This document shows positions 42,133-52,779 of a stretch of DNA of 64,000 bases, piece after piece; positions within the stretch are counted from its first letter, which is position 1; each line of letters opens with the position of its first letter. The position numbers and the translations under genes were made by a program. The stretch is from positions 297,707,072 through 297,771,071 of the forward strand of contig NC_057814.1 of NCBI RefSeq assembly GCF_018294505.1. The letters are read 5' to 3'. Source of the DNA: Triticum aestivum. Taxonomy: Eukaryota; Streptophyta; Magnoliopsida; Poales; Poaceae. The notes beneath the pieces were generated by a model. The model searched no databases. It saw nothing but the letters and a program-made list of their open reading frames with translations, and had not been told where the DNA came from.

Positions 42133-43677
42133 ACAGCATGGCTGATCACCTGTCAAAGTGTGTTGTGTAGAAGCTTCCTGTGGAACCAGGAACTTTTGTT
42201 CTCCATCTCTCTCAGCCCTCCGTATCACCATCCACAATGCCCCGGAAAAGGAGAAAGTTGGACTACGGTAAGCCTCTCCTGGTCGAGCCACCCGCTCCCG
42301 GCAGAGACCCTGTCGGAAACAACTCCTCACAGCCTGCCGTACCACCCCCTCTATCCAGGCCTATGGACCTCACGAACGAGGCTGGTGCTCCCGCATCATA
42401 GGAGGTGCCACTAGTCCTTGTTGCCGAGCCCCAGGCTCCAACTTGGGCAAGGCACTTTGTCCACTTCCTCCAAACCGGAGAATTTCCCGGCAACCAAGAT
42501 GAAGCTGAGAAAGTAGCCCGGAGGGCCAGTATGTATCGGTTTGTCGATGACACTCTGTACAGAAGGAGGCCCAACAGAGTGAAATTGAAGTGTCTGCCGG
42601 GAGGATGGAAAGGAACTGCTGGCTGAGATTCACAGAGGAATGTGCGGCTCACACATTGGATCAAGGGCATTAGTTGGGAAAGCATTCTGGTAAGGATTCT
42701 ATTGGCCCACAGCCCTCCAAGATGCAGTCGAGCTCGTCATGACATGTGAAGCCTGCCAGTTCCATTCCAACAGAACACACCTGCCTGCCCAAGCCCTTCA
42801 GACAATCCCTCTATCATGGCCATTTTCGGTCTAGGGGCTCGATATCCTCAGCCCCTTCCCCCGAGAAATCGGGGGCTTTTAATTCTTGTTCGTTGCCATC
42901 GACAAGTTTACAAAGTGGCTAGAAGTGACTGCCGTGAGAAAGGTGACTGCTCAGTCAGCTATCAAGTTCTTGAAAGAATTGGTGTGTTGTTTCGGAGTTT
43001 CGGCAAGGATCATCACTGACAACAGCACCCAGTTCACGAGCCACGCCTTCATGCAATACGTTCATGCCCTCGGATGCAAGATCTCATTCGCTTATGTGGC
43101 ACACCCCCGGAGCAATGGACAAGCTGAGAGGGCAAACACTGAAGTGCTTCATGGACTCAAGACAAGAACTTTCGATACGCTGCAGAAGCACAGCAGGCGG
43201 TGGATCGAGGAGCTGCCGGTAGTTCTCTGGTCTCGCAGAACGACACCTAACCGAGCTACCGGGCAGACTCCCTTCTCCCTAGTCTATGGGGTAGAAGCAG
43301 TTATCCCCACGAAACTCATTTACGGGTCCCCTCGAGTGCTTGCCTACGATGAAGTTGCACAAGATCAGCACCGGCGTGACGATGATGTGCTACTCGAGGA
43401 GAACCGTCTCCGTGCTGCTACGCGTGCTGCACGCTACCAGCAAGCCCTGCGTCGCTATCATAGCCGCAGGGTTCATGCCCAGTGTTTTGAGGAAGGTGAC
43501 CTTGTCCTTAGGCGCGTTCAGTTCGCCAAGGGTACAAACAAGCTATCACCGAAGTGGGAAGGCCCTTACCGGGTGGTACGAGTCACCAGACCCGGCGCAG
43601 TCCGTCTGGAGACCGAAGATGGCACTCAGTTGCAAAACTCATGGAATATTGAGCATATCCGCAAGTACTACCCGTAA
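42133..43677 (+). pseudogene. E4 integrase (with end of RNase H)
   Basis: SMADHLSKCVV completes the archaeal RNase H. TAG at 42168-42170 (CVV-KLP) and 42399-42401 (PAS-EVP) probably replace Gln. An inserted G near 42599 shifts the frame before the zinc-binding part EIHRGMCGSHIGSRAL...CEACQFHS. TAA near 42690, TAG at 42832-42834 (FSV-GLD, Trp expected) and TAA near 42880 follow. From 42886 the frame is open to the TAA at 43677: the catalytic Asp residues are at 42841 and 43018-43020, Glu is in NGQAERANTE 36 residues after the second Asp (D,D35E), and KWEGPYRVVRV is the GPY motif. The core would be catalytically complete; the N-terminus is wrecked. Confidence 0.88.
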
Positions 43678-44744
43678 GGCAGTGCCCGGCAGCCACCCTT
43701 TTGTAAAGGCCTTGCCTCCGCTGCATGCAACCCCTTGTACAGAGCCGGGGCGATGAACCCGTGCAAGAGAAAATATAGAAGCGTTGTAGGGGGCCCCAAC
43801 TAAGATTGCATGCATGCACGAGCATACCCAGATCACTGCATAAGCATTTCATGAGCATTTGCATATGCATGTGCATATAGATAGGATTGCATCCTGCATT
43901 CATTCTCATCTACATGGAGTTGCAGGTTCCTGCCGTGAACTTGGCTTCGACCAAGGACGAGAAGATTACATAGCACAGTGATCCCCGGCAAAGCCAAACA
44001 AATAAGTTTTACCTCTTTTCCATTAGTGTTCTGTTTGCATGGGCAACCCTCGCCTCTCTTTTGACACTTAGGTGCTCCCATCTATGACTTGAACGTTGCT
44101 TCAGTCAGGATGGACGCAGTAGCCTTTGATGAAAAGGAGTTGGCGGGGGGCTAGCCCCTCTGTCTGTTCCCCGACAGACGGAGCTCTCCGGCAGACAAGG
44201 AGGGTGCTGACAGGATATCCTGCCGGGGAAAACTCGTTTATTTTTATTAAAGAGGCACTCCTCCTCTGCATGGACATACACATGCACGGGTTTCCGGCAA
44301 GGTTCATCTTTTTCATTTATATGCTCACACAAGTACAAGCATTACAGAACACAAAGATGGACTCAAGAGATTACATTATTTGAATTAAAATTTGGCAATT
44401 GCCGGACTAGTTTAGGATTAAAAAAAGATAAGTGCCCCGTTACGCCTTTGCCCCTGTCCATCCCCTGCAGGAAGAGGTCGAAGGGGCCGGAGGCGGACAC
44501 AGCTGGGATTCGATGCCTCCCCAGGATCAGGACGGCGCTGCTCCCCAGCTAGGAGGAAGAAACCGGAGGGCAGGCGTGGATGGTGACACTGCCGGAGGAC
44601 CAGATAGGAGGTATGGAGTCACTGGCAAACACGACTCGTCGAAATGGTCGTCCCCATTCTTGGCGCGTCCTGGGTTGCCGCTGCCGTCCGCATCACTACC
44701 ACTCGAAGACCTCGGCACAACCACCACGCTTGGCACCATGCTCT

Positions 44745-45164
44745 CTAAGCCCTTCTACAAAGAGCATGGTCGTCCCTAGGAGCCCTGGCGTTCGAAGTCA
44801 CCGCACGTCCTGAAGACGTGTGACAAAGCAAGGAGCCTTCCTGTTCGACGAGAAGATCACGCCCAGGAGGAGCTAGATTTGCCCCTGTTAGCGGTGAATC
44901 AGTCCTACGGCTCCTCCCGGATGCCGCGGAAGGAGGGAGAATGGGGAGCGGTCGAGTACCACACGTCGTGTTCATCTTGAGCCGCGATATGGTGTTGTTC
45001 GCGTCCCCTCCCATTGAAGTCAAGGCCACGGGCGACCCAGCGGCAAGCACACCGAGGTTGCCACTCCTGGTGTCGACGCCGCGCCACCCAAACCTCCCTC
45101 TCAGATCCAAGGGAAATCCCAAACAGGAGCCCGGGGGCTGGCCCCAGGCTCTTCTCTTCAGCAT
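44745..45164 (-). CDS. Possible antisense ORF in E4, unknown
   Basis: ATG at 45164, 77 bp downstream of a minus-strand TATA box, gives 139 codons: MLKRRAWGQPPGSCLGFPLD, then TSMGGDANNTISRLKMNT, to RDDHALCRRA. I recognise no family. The placement equals that of the antisense genes of E1, E2 and E3, which is the main reason to list it. The composition is Arg-, Gly- and Pro-rich and could be chance in GC-rich DNA. Confidence 0.3.
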   Translation of the reverse strand: MLKRRAWGQPPGSCLGFPLDLRGRFGWRGVDTRSGNLGVLAAGSPVALTSMGGDANNTISRLKMNTTCGTRPLPILPPSAASGRSRRTDSPLTGANLAPPGRDLLVEQEGSLLCHTSSGRAVTSNARAPRDDHALCRRA

Positions 45165-45240
45165 CACCGGTGGAAGTAGAGAACAAGGGAAGAAGAAGGG
45201 GGACGCGAAGATGGATGACTCTGCCCTCCTCTGCCCCTCC

Positions 45241-45248
45241 CTTTTATA
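45241..45248 (-). promoter_or_regulatory. Antisense TATA box in E4
   Basis: On the minus strand CCTATAAAAGGGAGGGG. It points away from the 3' LTR, into the 3' region. Confidence 0.45.
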
Positions 45249-45648
45249 GGCCGGGCGGGGAAGGGCAGCTACTCCATCAACGGGTGACCACCGCCCTCCT
45301 CCGCCAATTCAAGGCGGGCGGACCCTCACCTTGATTCTCTCCCACGCCACGCGCCTCCGTTACCTACCCCCTGTGATGCATGCAGCATACGTGGCTAAGG
45401 ATAAGGGCGCACTATGGGAAGAGTAATTTGGCGGTTTCTACCCCGTGCGTTAAAGTCATTCACAGGCCATCACTGGAGCGGCCCCACCACTATTGGCTTT
45501 ACACCACGCGCGGGGAAACCAGAAACTGCCCCAAAATCAAGACTAATGAAGCAGCAATGGAAACCTCAAGGGGCCAACCCCTTCAGCGATCCTGCATGTG
45601 CACTTATTAGGCCCTACCCCGACGACGCTCAGCAGCGTGTTCGGGGCA

Positions 45649-45662
45649 GGCCCGGGGGCTTC
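45649..45662 (+). other. E4 polypurine tract
   Basis: GCCCGGGGGCTTC directly before the 3' LTR; the same core as in E3. Confidence 0.55.
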
Positions 45663-46578
45663 TGTCGGTGCAACAAACCCTGGGTCCGTTGCCCAACTGT
45701 GCATAGGCACAAGATCAAGATTGAAGCACCAGCTTAAGACGGAGATTGAAGAACCAAGAGATTTGAAGAACCAAAACGCAGCCCAGAGAGACCAAGATCG
45801 AACCAGAGGAGCAAGATATCGGCAAGAGAAGGGCCTCCCATGCCGGGCAGGCGAGCCTGGCAAGGGGCGAGGCCACCACCAGAAGCAAGCAATCAAGGCT
45901 ACCCGGCAGGGTCTGCTGGGGCTCACAGGGGTAGAACCACCCCACCAACCACTCAAACACGACTCGCGTCGTCAATCAGTGCGGTGTCAAGCCACAAGAT
46001 CATTAAGTGGCAGCCATTTGCCACATGGCAGTCATTTCCTACAGAAGAAACCCGCGGATGACATCCGTCCTATGATGTGTCAAGAGAACAGATGCGGAGC
46101 TGGCAAGATAGCCCGGCAGGCCTTGCCGGGCGACCAGTGATGTGACACTAAGCATCCCATTTAATGCACCCTGTCAGCCTGTAGAGTTAGGTATGATAGC
46201 ACTGTTCACAATCATATCAGTGGATAATGACCACTTTGCCACTGTGGTGAACCCTTAATCTATAAAAGGAGGCCCATGGCACTCGTAGGAGGGGTTGTAA
46301 AGTTGATGAACCCAAGCCACCATACGCGTGTAGTCGCCGCGGCCCCGAGGCAAACCCTGCCGGGAAAGTGTACTATGCGTCACCACACTCATTCCATCAT
46401 CAATCCACCAAAGCAGTAGGGTCTTACGCCTCGCGGCGGCTCGAACCTGAGTAAATTGCTCGTGTGCTCTCTGTCGTGCTACCACACGCCGATCTGCTCT
46501 TTGTGCAACGCGACATCCCCCTGCTGAATCAGCAAGGTGCCACCCGGTCCCATAGGTGGACGCGGATATCCCGTGACA
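45663..46578 (+). repeat. E4 3' LTR (916 bp)
   Basis: Starts TGTCGGTGCAACAAACCC and ends ATATCCCGTGACA. The TATA box TATAAAA is at 46261-46267. Confidence 0.88.
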
Positions 46579-46609
46579 TTTTTTTGATAAAAGTGGGTTT
46601 GGAGAGGTC

Positions 46610-47921
46610 TGCTACTTGTGTGTTGCGTTGGGATTTTCTCGAAGAGGAGAGGATGATGCAGAGCAGTAGAGATAAGTATTTCCCTCAGTTATGGATCAAG
46701 GTTATCAATCCAGTAGGGTAAACAACACCTTCACATAAACAACAAATACTTGCAACCCAACACCTAGAGGGGTTGTCAATCCCTCAACGGTTACGAGCAA
46801 GATTAAAAGATATAGTTTTTGATAGATAGATAAACAAAAATACAAAATAAAATAAAATTGCAGCAACGTATTATGGGTTTTAATATATGATACTCCCTCT
46901 GTCCCATAATGTAAGACGTTTTTTGACTCTAGTGTAGTGTCAAAAAATGTCTTGCATTATGGGACAGAGGGAGTAGAAAATAGACCCGGGGGCATAGTTT
47001 TCACTAGAGGCTTCTCTCATAAAAATAGCATACGATGGGTAGACAAATTACTATTTGGCAATTGACAGAAAGGCAAATAATCATGACAGTATCAAAGGCA
47101 ATGATCATGTATATAGGCATCACGTCCGAGACAAGTAGACCAAAATGATTCTACATCTACTACTATTACTCCACACATCGACTGCTATCCAGCATGCATC
47201 TAGTGTATTAAGTTCATGGAAGAACAGAGTAGTGTATTAAGCAAGATGACATGATCTAGACAAGATAAACTCACGTATGAAATAAATCCCGTCTTGTTAC
47301 CCTTAATAGCAATGATACATGCGTGTCATGTCCCTTTCTGTCCCTGGGATTGAGCACCGCAAGATCGAACCCATCACAAAGAACTTATTCCCATGGCAAG
47401 ATAAATCAATCTAGTTGGCCAAACAAACCAATATATAAGAGAAGAAATACAAGGCTATAATAATCATGCATAAAAGAATTCAGACAAAACTCAAATAATA
47501 TTCTAGGATAGATCTGATCATAAACTCACAATTCATCAAATCCCAACAAACACACCACAAGAAGTCATTATATCAAATAGATCTCCAAGAACACCAAGGA
47601 GAACATTGTATTGAAGATCAAAAAGAGAGAAGAAGACATCTAGCTACTAAATATGGACCCATAGGTCCGTGGTAAACTACTCACACATCATCGGAGGGGC
47701 AGTAAGGATGATGAAGAACCCCTCCGTGATGGTTTCCCCCTTGGGAAGGGTACCGAAAAACACCACTTGATGTGATCTCGTGGTTCTGGAACTTGCGGCA
47801 GCGGAAAAAGTATTTGGTGGACTCCCTTGTAGGTTTTCTGATTTTAGAGTATTTATAGAGGCAGAGTTAGGTCAAACAGAGGCTTGTGGGCCCAAATTTT
47901 GTATATGAAATTTGCTTATCA
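46610..47921 (-). repeat. Chimeric LTR at the left end of Y
   Basis: In minus orientation it starts TGATAAGCAAATTTCATATA and ends CACAAGTAGCA. The first 35 bp and about 90 bp upstream equal Y sequence (49050-49170); the rest matches the X-type LTR (X1, X2). TATA box TATAAAT at 47851-47857. So a Y start is fused to an X body. A Stowaway-type MITE is inserted at 46893-46973. Confidence 0.7.
46893..46973. mobile_element. Stowaway-type MITE (81 bp)
   Basis: Perfect-looking inverted ends CTCCCTCTGTCCCATAATGT and CATTATGGGACAGAGGGAG, flanked by TA on both sides (46891-46892 and 46974-46975). Stowaway MITEs are moved by Tc1/mariner-type transposases and target TA. It sits inside the chimeric LTR and is absent from X1 and X2. 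Confidence 0.92.
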
Positions 47922-48011
47922 AGTTCCCCCACACTTAAATCTTTGCTTGTCCTCAAGTAAAGGAATATGACAATAGCTAGATAGTGAATAGTGAGCTGAC
48001 TAGAGAATGTT
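47922..48011 (-). repeat. Second copy of the Y polypurine-tract region
   Basis: On the minus strand TACTTGAGGACAAGCAAAG and TTTAAGTGTGGGGGAACT precede the LTR start. It repeats 49083-49170 with a few changes, in the same orientation. Confidence 0.75.
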
Positions 48012-48245
48012 ATGTCAGTGTGATTTTGCTCTGTTTCTGCCATCATATATGTGTATTCATGCATCTGCATTTTTCCATGTACTAGTTAATTTCTAGTCAA
48101 AAATACCAGATCTACAGTGAGTGAATTCTGAACCTCCCTTTGCTATTTTGCATTGTCTTTGTGGATTATCTTCGGGAACAATCTTAAATAGTTTAGTGTT
48201 TTACGAGTGTCGTTGCCCAGTCCCTGAGGAGACCACGATATCCGT
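48012..48245 (+). repeat. Inverted fragment of Y LTR 3' end
   Basis: This segment is the reverse complement of parts of 52800-53245, with two internal deletions. Shared blocks include GTCAGTGTGATTTTGCTCTG, GTGAGTGAATTCTGAACC, CCTTTGCTATTTTGCATTG and ATCCGTAGTTTGGGC. It is flanked by Y LTR sequence in the opposite sense. Junctions carry AGAGAATGT (left) and TTGGGC (right) shared by both partners. Confidence 0.8.
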
Positions 48246-49082
48246 AGTTTGGGCACAAGAAGAGCAGCATAGGCGCATAGGAAGAAGGAGCAACAGCAAG
48301 TTGCGTGTTAGAAGGAACAACAGCAGGGGACGTTGAGAGAGAAGAGGACCAAGATCGGGTCAGCAAGGAGGAGAGAGGCGCGTGGGGCACTAGACTACCG
48401 CGTCCCCTAGTCTGGTAGGGCGCACGAGGTGATGATGGAGGAAGTGGTGATGATGCTCATGGATGGTGCGGTGGCACGAGGTGGTGATGCGGCGGCGGCG
48501 TGGAGCGGGTGGAGGTGCTGGGTGGCGTGAGGTGGTGATGAAGTGGTATTATTGGCGCGGTGGTGCTCGTGGTGCTGGGTGTGGTGGAGATGGTGCATAT
48601 GGATTGCTGTGAGGCGCACCACCACGTCGGCCTGGCCGTGGCGGTGGCCGGAGGTGGAGAAGATGGGGAGAGGGAGATAGATGAGATGCCAGGCCTGGAG
48701 TAGAATGAGGCAGCCGCTAGGGATTTTGATCCCGTCCTCTGATCTGCCACTTTTACGATTTGGCCCTCCTCTTCTCTTCATTTCTACCCAAGAAGATCCC
48801 CTTCTTCTTTTAGTTTGCTCCCCTGGATACTTCGTTTATTCTCACTGAAGTCCTTGACGTATTTCTTTCATGCCCTTCTCTCTTCTCATTAGCCATATAG
48901 TCAGAATCTTGACGATTATAGTGCCTTTGCACACTTTTCTGCAAAATAAACAAATAACTAGTCACAAGCTCTTTCACGAATATCATTCGAATATTAGATA
49001 ATTTTAAGCAAGAATAGATTGACATATCTTAATAAATGGTGTATACGTGTGCCCAAATTATATATATGAAATTTGCTTATCA
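48246..49082 (-). repeat. Y 3' LTR, truncated
   Basis: Starts (minus) TGATAAGCAAATTTCATATA at 49082. It shares with the 5' LTR the GGTGATGATGGAGGAAGT-rich part (48420-48560 against 53830-53960) and GCCACTTTTA-GATTTGGCC. It breaks at 48246, where the inverted fragment starts. Confidence 0.75.
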
Positions 49083-49105
49083 AGTTCCCCACACTTAAAT
49101 CTTTA
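49083..49105 (-). other. Y polypurine tract
   Basis: On the minus strand AAGTGTGGGGAACT just upstream of TGATAAGC. Confidence 0.55.
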
Positions 49106-50388
49106 CTTGTCCTCAAGTAAAGGAATATGACAAGAGCTAGATAGTGAACAGTGAGCTGACTAGAGAATGTCCCAGTGAAGCAGATCTCCAAACAATGCAT
49201 GCTTTGGACTTAGCTAGTGAAAATCAATGGTTAAGAGTTCTACAAAGCAATAGGATACTAGTGGACTCAATTATATTAAACTTTTACAATGATAAGAGAA
49301 GATCAACTATTTCAAATGATGATTGTGCCAAAAGGTTCCTAAAGAGAGCATGATCCCAAAAACAAAAAGAATTTAAATTGTGATAAGATCACTTATTACT
49401 AGGAACACAACATTGTGATTGAAGCACTATTGAATTTGAAGGATGTAATGATAATATTTTATCGATCTCACCAAAGGAACATACCACCGATCCCGAGAAT
49501 ATGGTATACACCTGGCACGACCAATTATTAGTTTTTTGTTTGTCTCCCCAAAGGAACATACCACCGATCCAGAGAACATGGTATACACCTGGTTCAACAA
49601 TTACAATTTATTAATATAGTTAACTCCTATCCGATCCAACCAGATTTCACAAGCCACCGATCCAGGGAACATGACATGCTACTGTTAGGTTGATCAGATA
49701 ATTATTCATTATAAGATATACTTTTTTTAAATGAACAAAAATAAGAATCATCACTCAACCAAGTCTGGTTCACATGCTACCGATCCAGAGAACATAGCAT
49801 GCTAATCCATAGTGGTGAAATGATTGCTCTGAATGGGAACACAATAGGCACAAAATCATCATCTAAACGTAGTGATCTGGGTGTATCAAGGTAAAAGCAG
49901 AAAATGATGAAGTTTTCTAGTGTACTAGGGATTTGACCACTCAAAACTAATAACTTTCACTACTTTCCGCAAAGAATGCATTTGTAGATCACTGGTTTAC
50001 AAGACATTCCGAAATCATGTTACACTAATTCACATCAAGCTCAATATGTCGAAGGTGAAATTTAGCATGGCAACATTTAAGAAATGGTTCTAGCTACCCA
50101 TATCAAATTATTTCAGCATGTATCGATGGACGATAGTATTCAGATTTAGTCATGAAACAGCTCACCGGGCTCTTATAACGACGTATTCACTCAATCACTC
50201 TCCAAATTTCCACAAACTGCAGCTCTTCTCATTTTGCTCTCTATCCTCGTGCATGCTCCAGCTTCTCCCTTCATCGTGTGTGTCCATTGCTTCTATCGAT
50301 TTTGAAAAAGAACTACTAATCCTTAACTTTTCGCGGAATCCTTCATCAGTGGTTGTGAATGACTGACTTTTTCAATCCTTCTCCCCCT
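49106..50388 (-). other. Y 3' untranslated region
   Basis: AT-rich, with no coding signal. It contains a four-copy motif (separate entry). Short reading frames here lack family features. Confidence 0.55.
49480..49810 (-). repeat. Four spaced copies of CCACCGATCCAGAGAACATGG
   Basis: Copies near 49486, 49561, 49656 and 49781 share ACC(A/G)CCGATCC-GAGAA(C/T)AT, followed by GGTATACACCTGG or GACATGC. Spacing is 75-125 bp. They lie between the Y coding region and the polypurine tract. Confidence 0.75.
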
Positions 50389-52544
50389 TTACCATGCTCT
50401 GAATCCACCGGGCTCCCAAGGAATGTCACCTCGAACCTGGTCAGCATGTATTGATTTGTGCACAAGAAAAAACCTGAAAAGGCATCCAACAAAAGAGACA
50501 ATACAAGTGATAGGGTTGATGCCATCTAGGTCGTCAATCGAGTATCCAATTATATAAGCATAGCAATAAAGCACATGTTTAGGATGGTAGGAATTAGCAA
50601 GCTCAGTACTAGCATGTGGATGATATGTTTCATTAAGCATAATTCTAGCATGAGAATGAAATGTTTCATTAAGCATAGGTCTAGCATGAGGAAAATGAGT
50701 GTCATCATAACAAATATGAGCAATGCCATGAACAGGGTTTATATCATCATATCCAAGCAAATACTTTCTCAAATCTAGCTTATTTGATAGTATCATGTAA
50801 TGCAAGGTAGAAGCAAATAAGTCATAAGGATGCATGTCATCAAGAGGATTAGATAAACCTGCTACATCACGCTCTTGTATGACAATAGGCAAATGAATTT
50901 ATGGTTCTTCAAGTTCATCTACAGCAGCTTCCTGTACTTCTTCGGGAGTGGTAGACATTGGATCTTCAACTTGTTCATTTGGTATTCGAGCTCTGGATCA
51001 TCTTGTTCCTTGTCTTCGAGCATTTCTTCTTCAAGTTGAGGTCTCTCTTCCTCTGGATCTTCTATGGTCCTACTACCAGCAACACCTAATTGAGTCTGAA
51101 GTGTCCCCATCTGTGAATATTCACTAACATGATCTGGTAGGGGTGTTGAGATCACTACCTCGTTATCTTTCTGCGCAATGTTCTCCTCATCACCATCACT
51201 GTTAAGTTTCAACAGTGACACCGATGACTTCCACCAGTCATGCAGCTCAATAACACATGGGATCTTCTCAGAATATTGAAGTATTAGCTCTTCTAAATTT
51301 GACTCAACCTCTTGTATCTCTCTCCTTGGAATGTCTCCGACTTGCTTAATTGTATGTAAAGGAGTTGGAATCTCATCTTCACTATTCTTCTCTGAGATAC
51401 TCTCTTTAACTGTGATATAGGTAACCACTGGTGGAGCTAATGATTTCTTCTTGACAAATAGTCCAGATACAGTTGTAACACAAGTGTGGGCAATTGGTGA
51501 CACGACTAAATTCCACAAGTCACATAGCTGACTAACACAAGTGAATTTCTCCATATCTTGCTGTCTCAACTTAGCGTCAATCAGAGTAGGTTCCTCATAA
51601 ACCTCTTCTTGCAACTTTGACTCATTCTGAAAAGTTTCATTGCCATGAGGTATTGGATCTGCTACTGTGGTATCCATCTGATATACAGTGGTTGCATCAT
51701 CTTGGAAAATATCATAATCATCATCAAGGATAATTGAAGTAAGATCAATGTTTCTATATGGAGGCTCTAATTCAGTTCTAAAATGTTGTTGTCCCCGGAA
51801 TGAAACATGCTGGTTTTGAATATTAGGCACCATGAATGATTTATGTTCACTTATGGAACACACAGCTTCTGATTGCACACAACTTGCAACCTTCAGATTT
51901 GAACTAGGCCCTTCATAACTCCATTGCATTTGATGGAAGGCAATGCTCTCAATGAGAATAATTGCACCCTCAACGGTCTTGTTCATGATTGTTCCGCCAG
52001 CTGACATATCAATAAGATCTCTTGAAGCATGTGTCATCCCTCTATAGAATATTTGTAGCACTAACCAATCCTTTTGCCCATGATTAGGACATTTTCTAAG
52101 CAAATACTTATATCTTTCCCAAGCTGCATACAAGCTCTCACTTCCATCTTGTGCAAAGTTGAGGATCTGGTCACGAATTGTAGCTTGCTTGTAAAGTGGA
52201 AAATATCTGTGCAAGAAAGCTTGCGAAATATCACCCCAAGTGTATGATCTTGATGGCAAAGAATAGTACCAGTCCTTAGCGACATCTCTAAGAGAGAATG
52301 TGAACAACATACAATTAATAGCATCTTGGGAAACGCCATGGTACTGGACTTTATTGGCATACTCCAGGACATTACAAATGTGCTCATGAGGGTCTTCATT
52401 GGGTAATGCTCTAAACTGATTCTGCAAGACGAGAGCAACAAGTCCAGGCCTCAACTAAAAACTTTCGGCCTCAATAGATGGCCAAATTGGCCCTGTCATC
52501 GTGTCCAAACTACTTGGCAACCAAAGATCACGTACTAAAGCCAT
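50389..52544 (-). pseudogene. gag: Y gag with C-terminal His-repeat extension
   Basis: The likely start is the ATG at 52544 (MALVRDLWLPSSLDTMTG). TAG at 52455-52457 interrupts AESF-LRPG, Gln expected. Then an Athila-type Retrotrans_gag core: NEDPHEHICNVLEYANKVQ, LRDVAKDWYYSLPSRSYTW, FPLYKQATIRDQILNFAQ, SLYAAWERYKYLLRKCPNH and SAGGTIMNKTVEGA. A Glu-rich C-terminus follows. A frameshift near 50990 restores PNEQVEDPMSTTPEEVQ, and a TAA near 50904 precedes IHLPIVIQERDVAGL. The extension holds three 12-residue repeats, PHARPMLNETFH-type, at 50575-50697, and ends GDIPWEPGGFRAW. Only three lesions break some 718 codons. No zinc knuckle is seen; the His-rich repeat sits near where one would be. Confidence 0.78.
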
Positions 52545-52755
52545 ATGTTCAAGTGCAACTGTCAATCAGCCTACAAATAGTAAGATATCCTACACACGCT
52601 CACAAACATCAAACACTGGTGAGAGGGTTAGTACCCTAATAAGCCGAAGCAACAAAAAGTAAAAAGGTAAAAGAAACACAGAAATAAGTTTGACTAGAAA
52701 TTTAAACAAAAACTATACTAAGCCAAGTCTATAGCTTCACACAATCGCTCGATGC

Positions 52756-52779
52756 TAGTCCCCGGCAACGGCGCCAAAA
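52756..52779 (-). other. Y primer-binding site (Athila type)
   Basis: On the minus strand TTTGGCGCCGTTGCCGGGGA follows the LTR end CGATCA. This is the standard Athila-lineage site. Confidence 0.8.

Larger units (their letters stand above)
43678..45648 (+). other. E4 3' region, with antisense promoter-like site
   Basis: No sense protein. The first 250 bp are rich in GCATGCA/TGCATA motifs. A stem GTCTGTTCCCCGACAGAC lies near 44161-44178. The antisense TATA box and ORF are listed separately. Confidence 0.5.
16322..46578 (+). mobile_element. E4: Tat-like Ty3/Gypsy element with full pol, host of E3 and E2
   Basis: The LTRs at both ends share TGxCGGTGCAACAAAC and end TCCCG-GACA. The internal order is primer-binding site, gag, protease, RT, RNase H, archaeal-type RNase H, integrase, a 2-kb 3' region and a polypurine tract. 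A 4.3-kb insertion (17254-21555) and the E3 plus E2 nest (26468-42132) account for about 20 kb of the 30 kb. LTR divergence over the first 450 bp is about 8% by hand count. Flanking 5-mers are AATTT and TTTTT, an imperfect duplication. Confidence 0.85.

Noticed and set aside
22471..43677. Endogenous pararetrovirus or other virus copy
   Set aside because: The presence of integrase with GPY motif, archaeal-type RNase H, LTRs, primer-binding sites and target duplicates shows Gypsy retrotransposons. No movement or coat protein is seen.
48407..48781. His- and Ser-rich minus-strand frames in Y LTRs (also 53405-54220)
   Set aside because: They run through GGTGATG simple repeats of the LTR, differ between the two LTR copies and have no start context.
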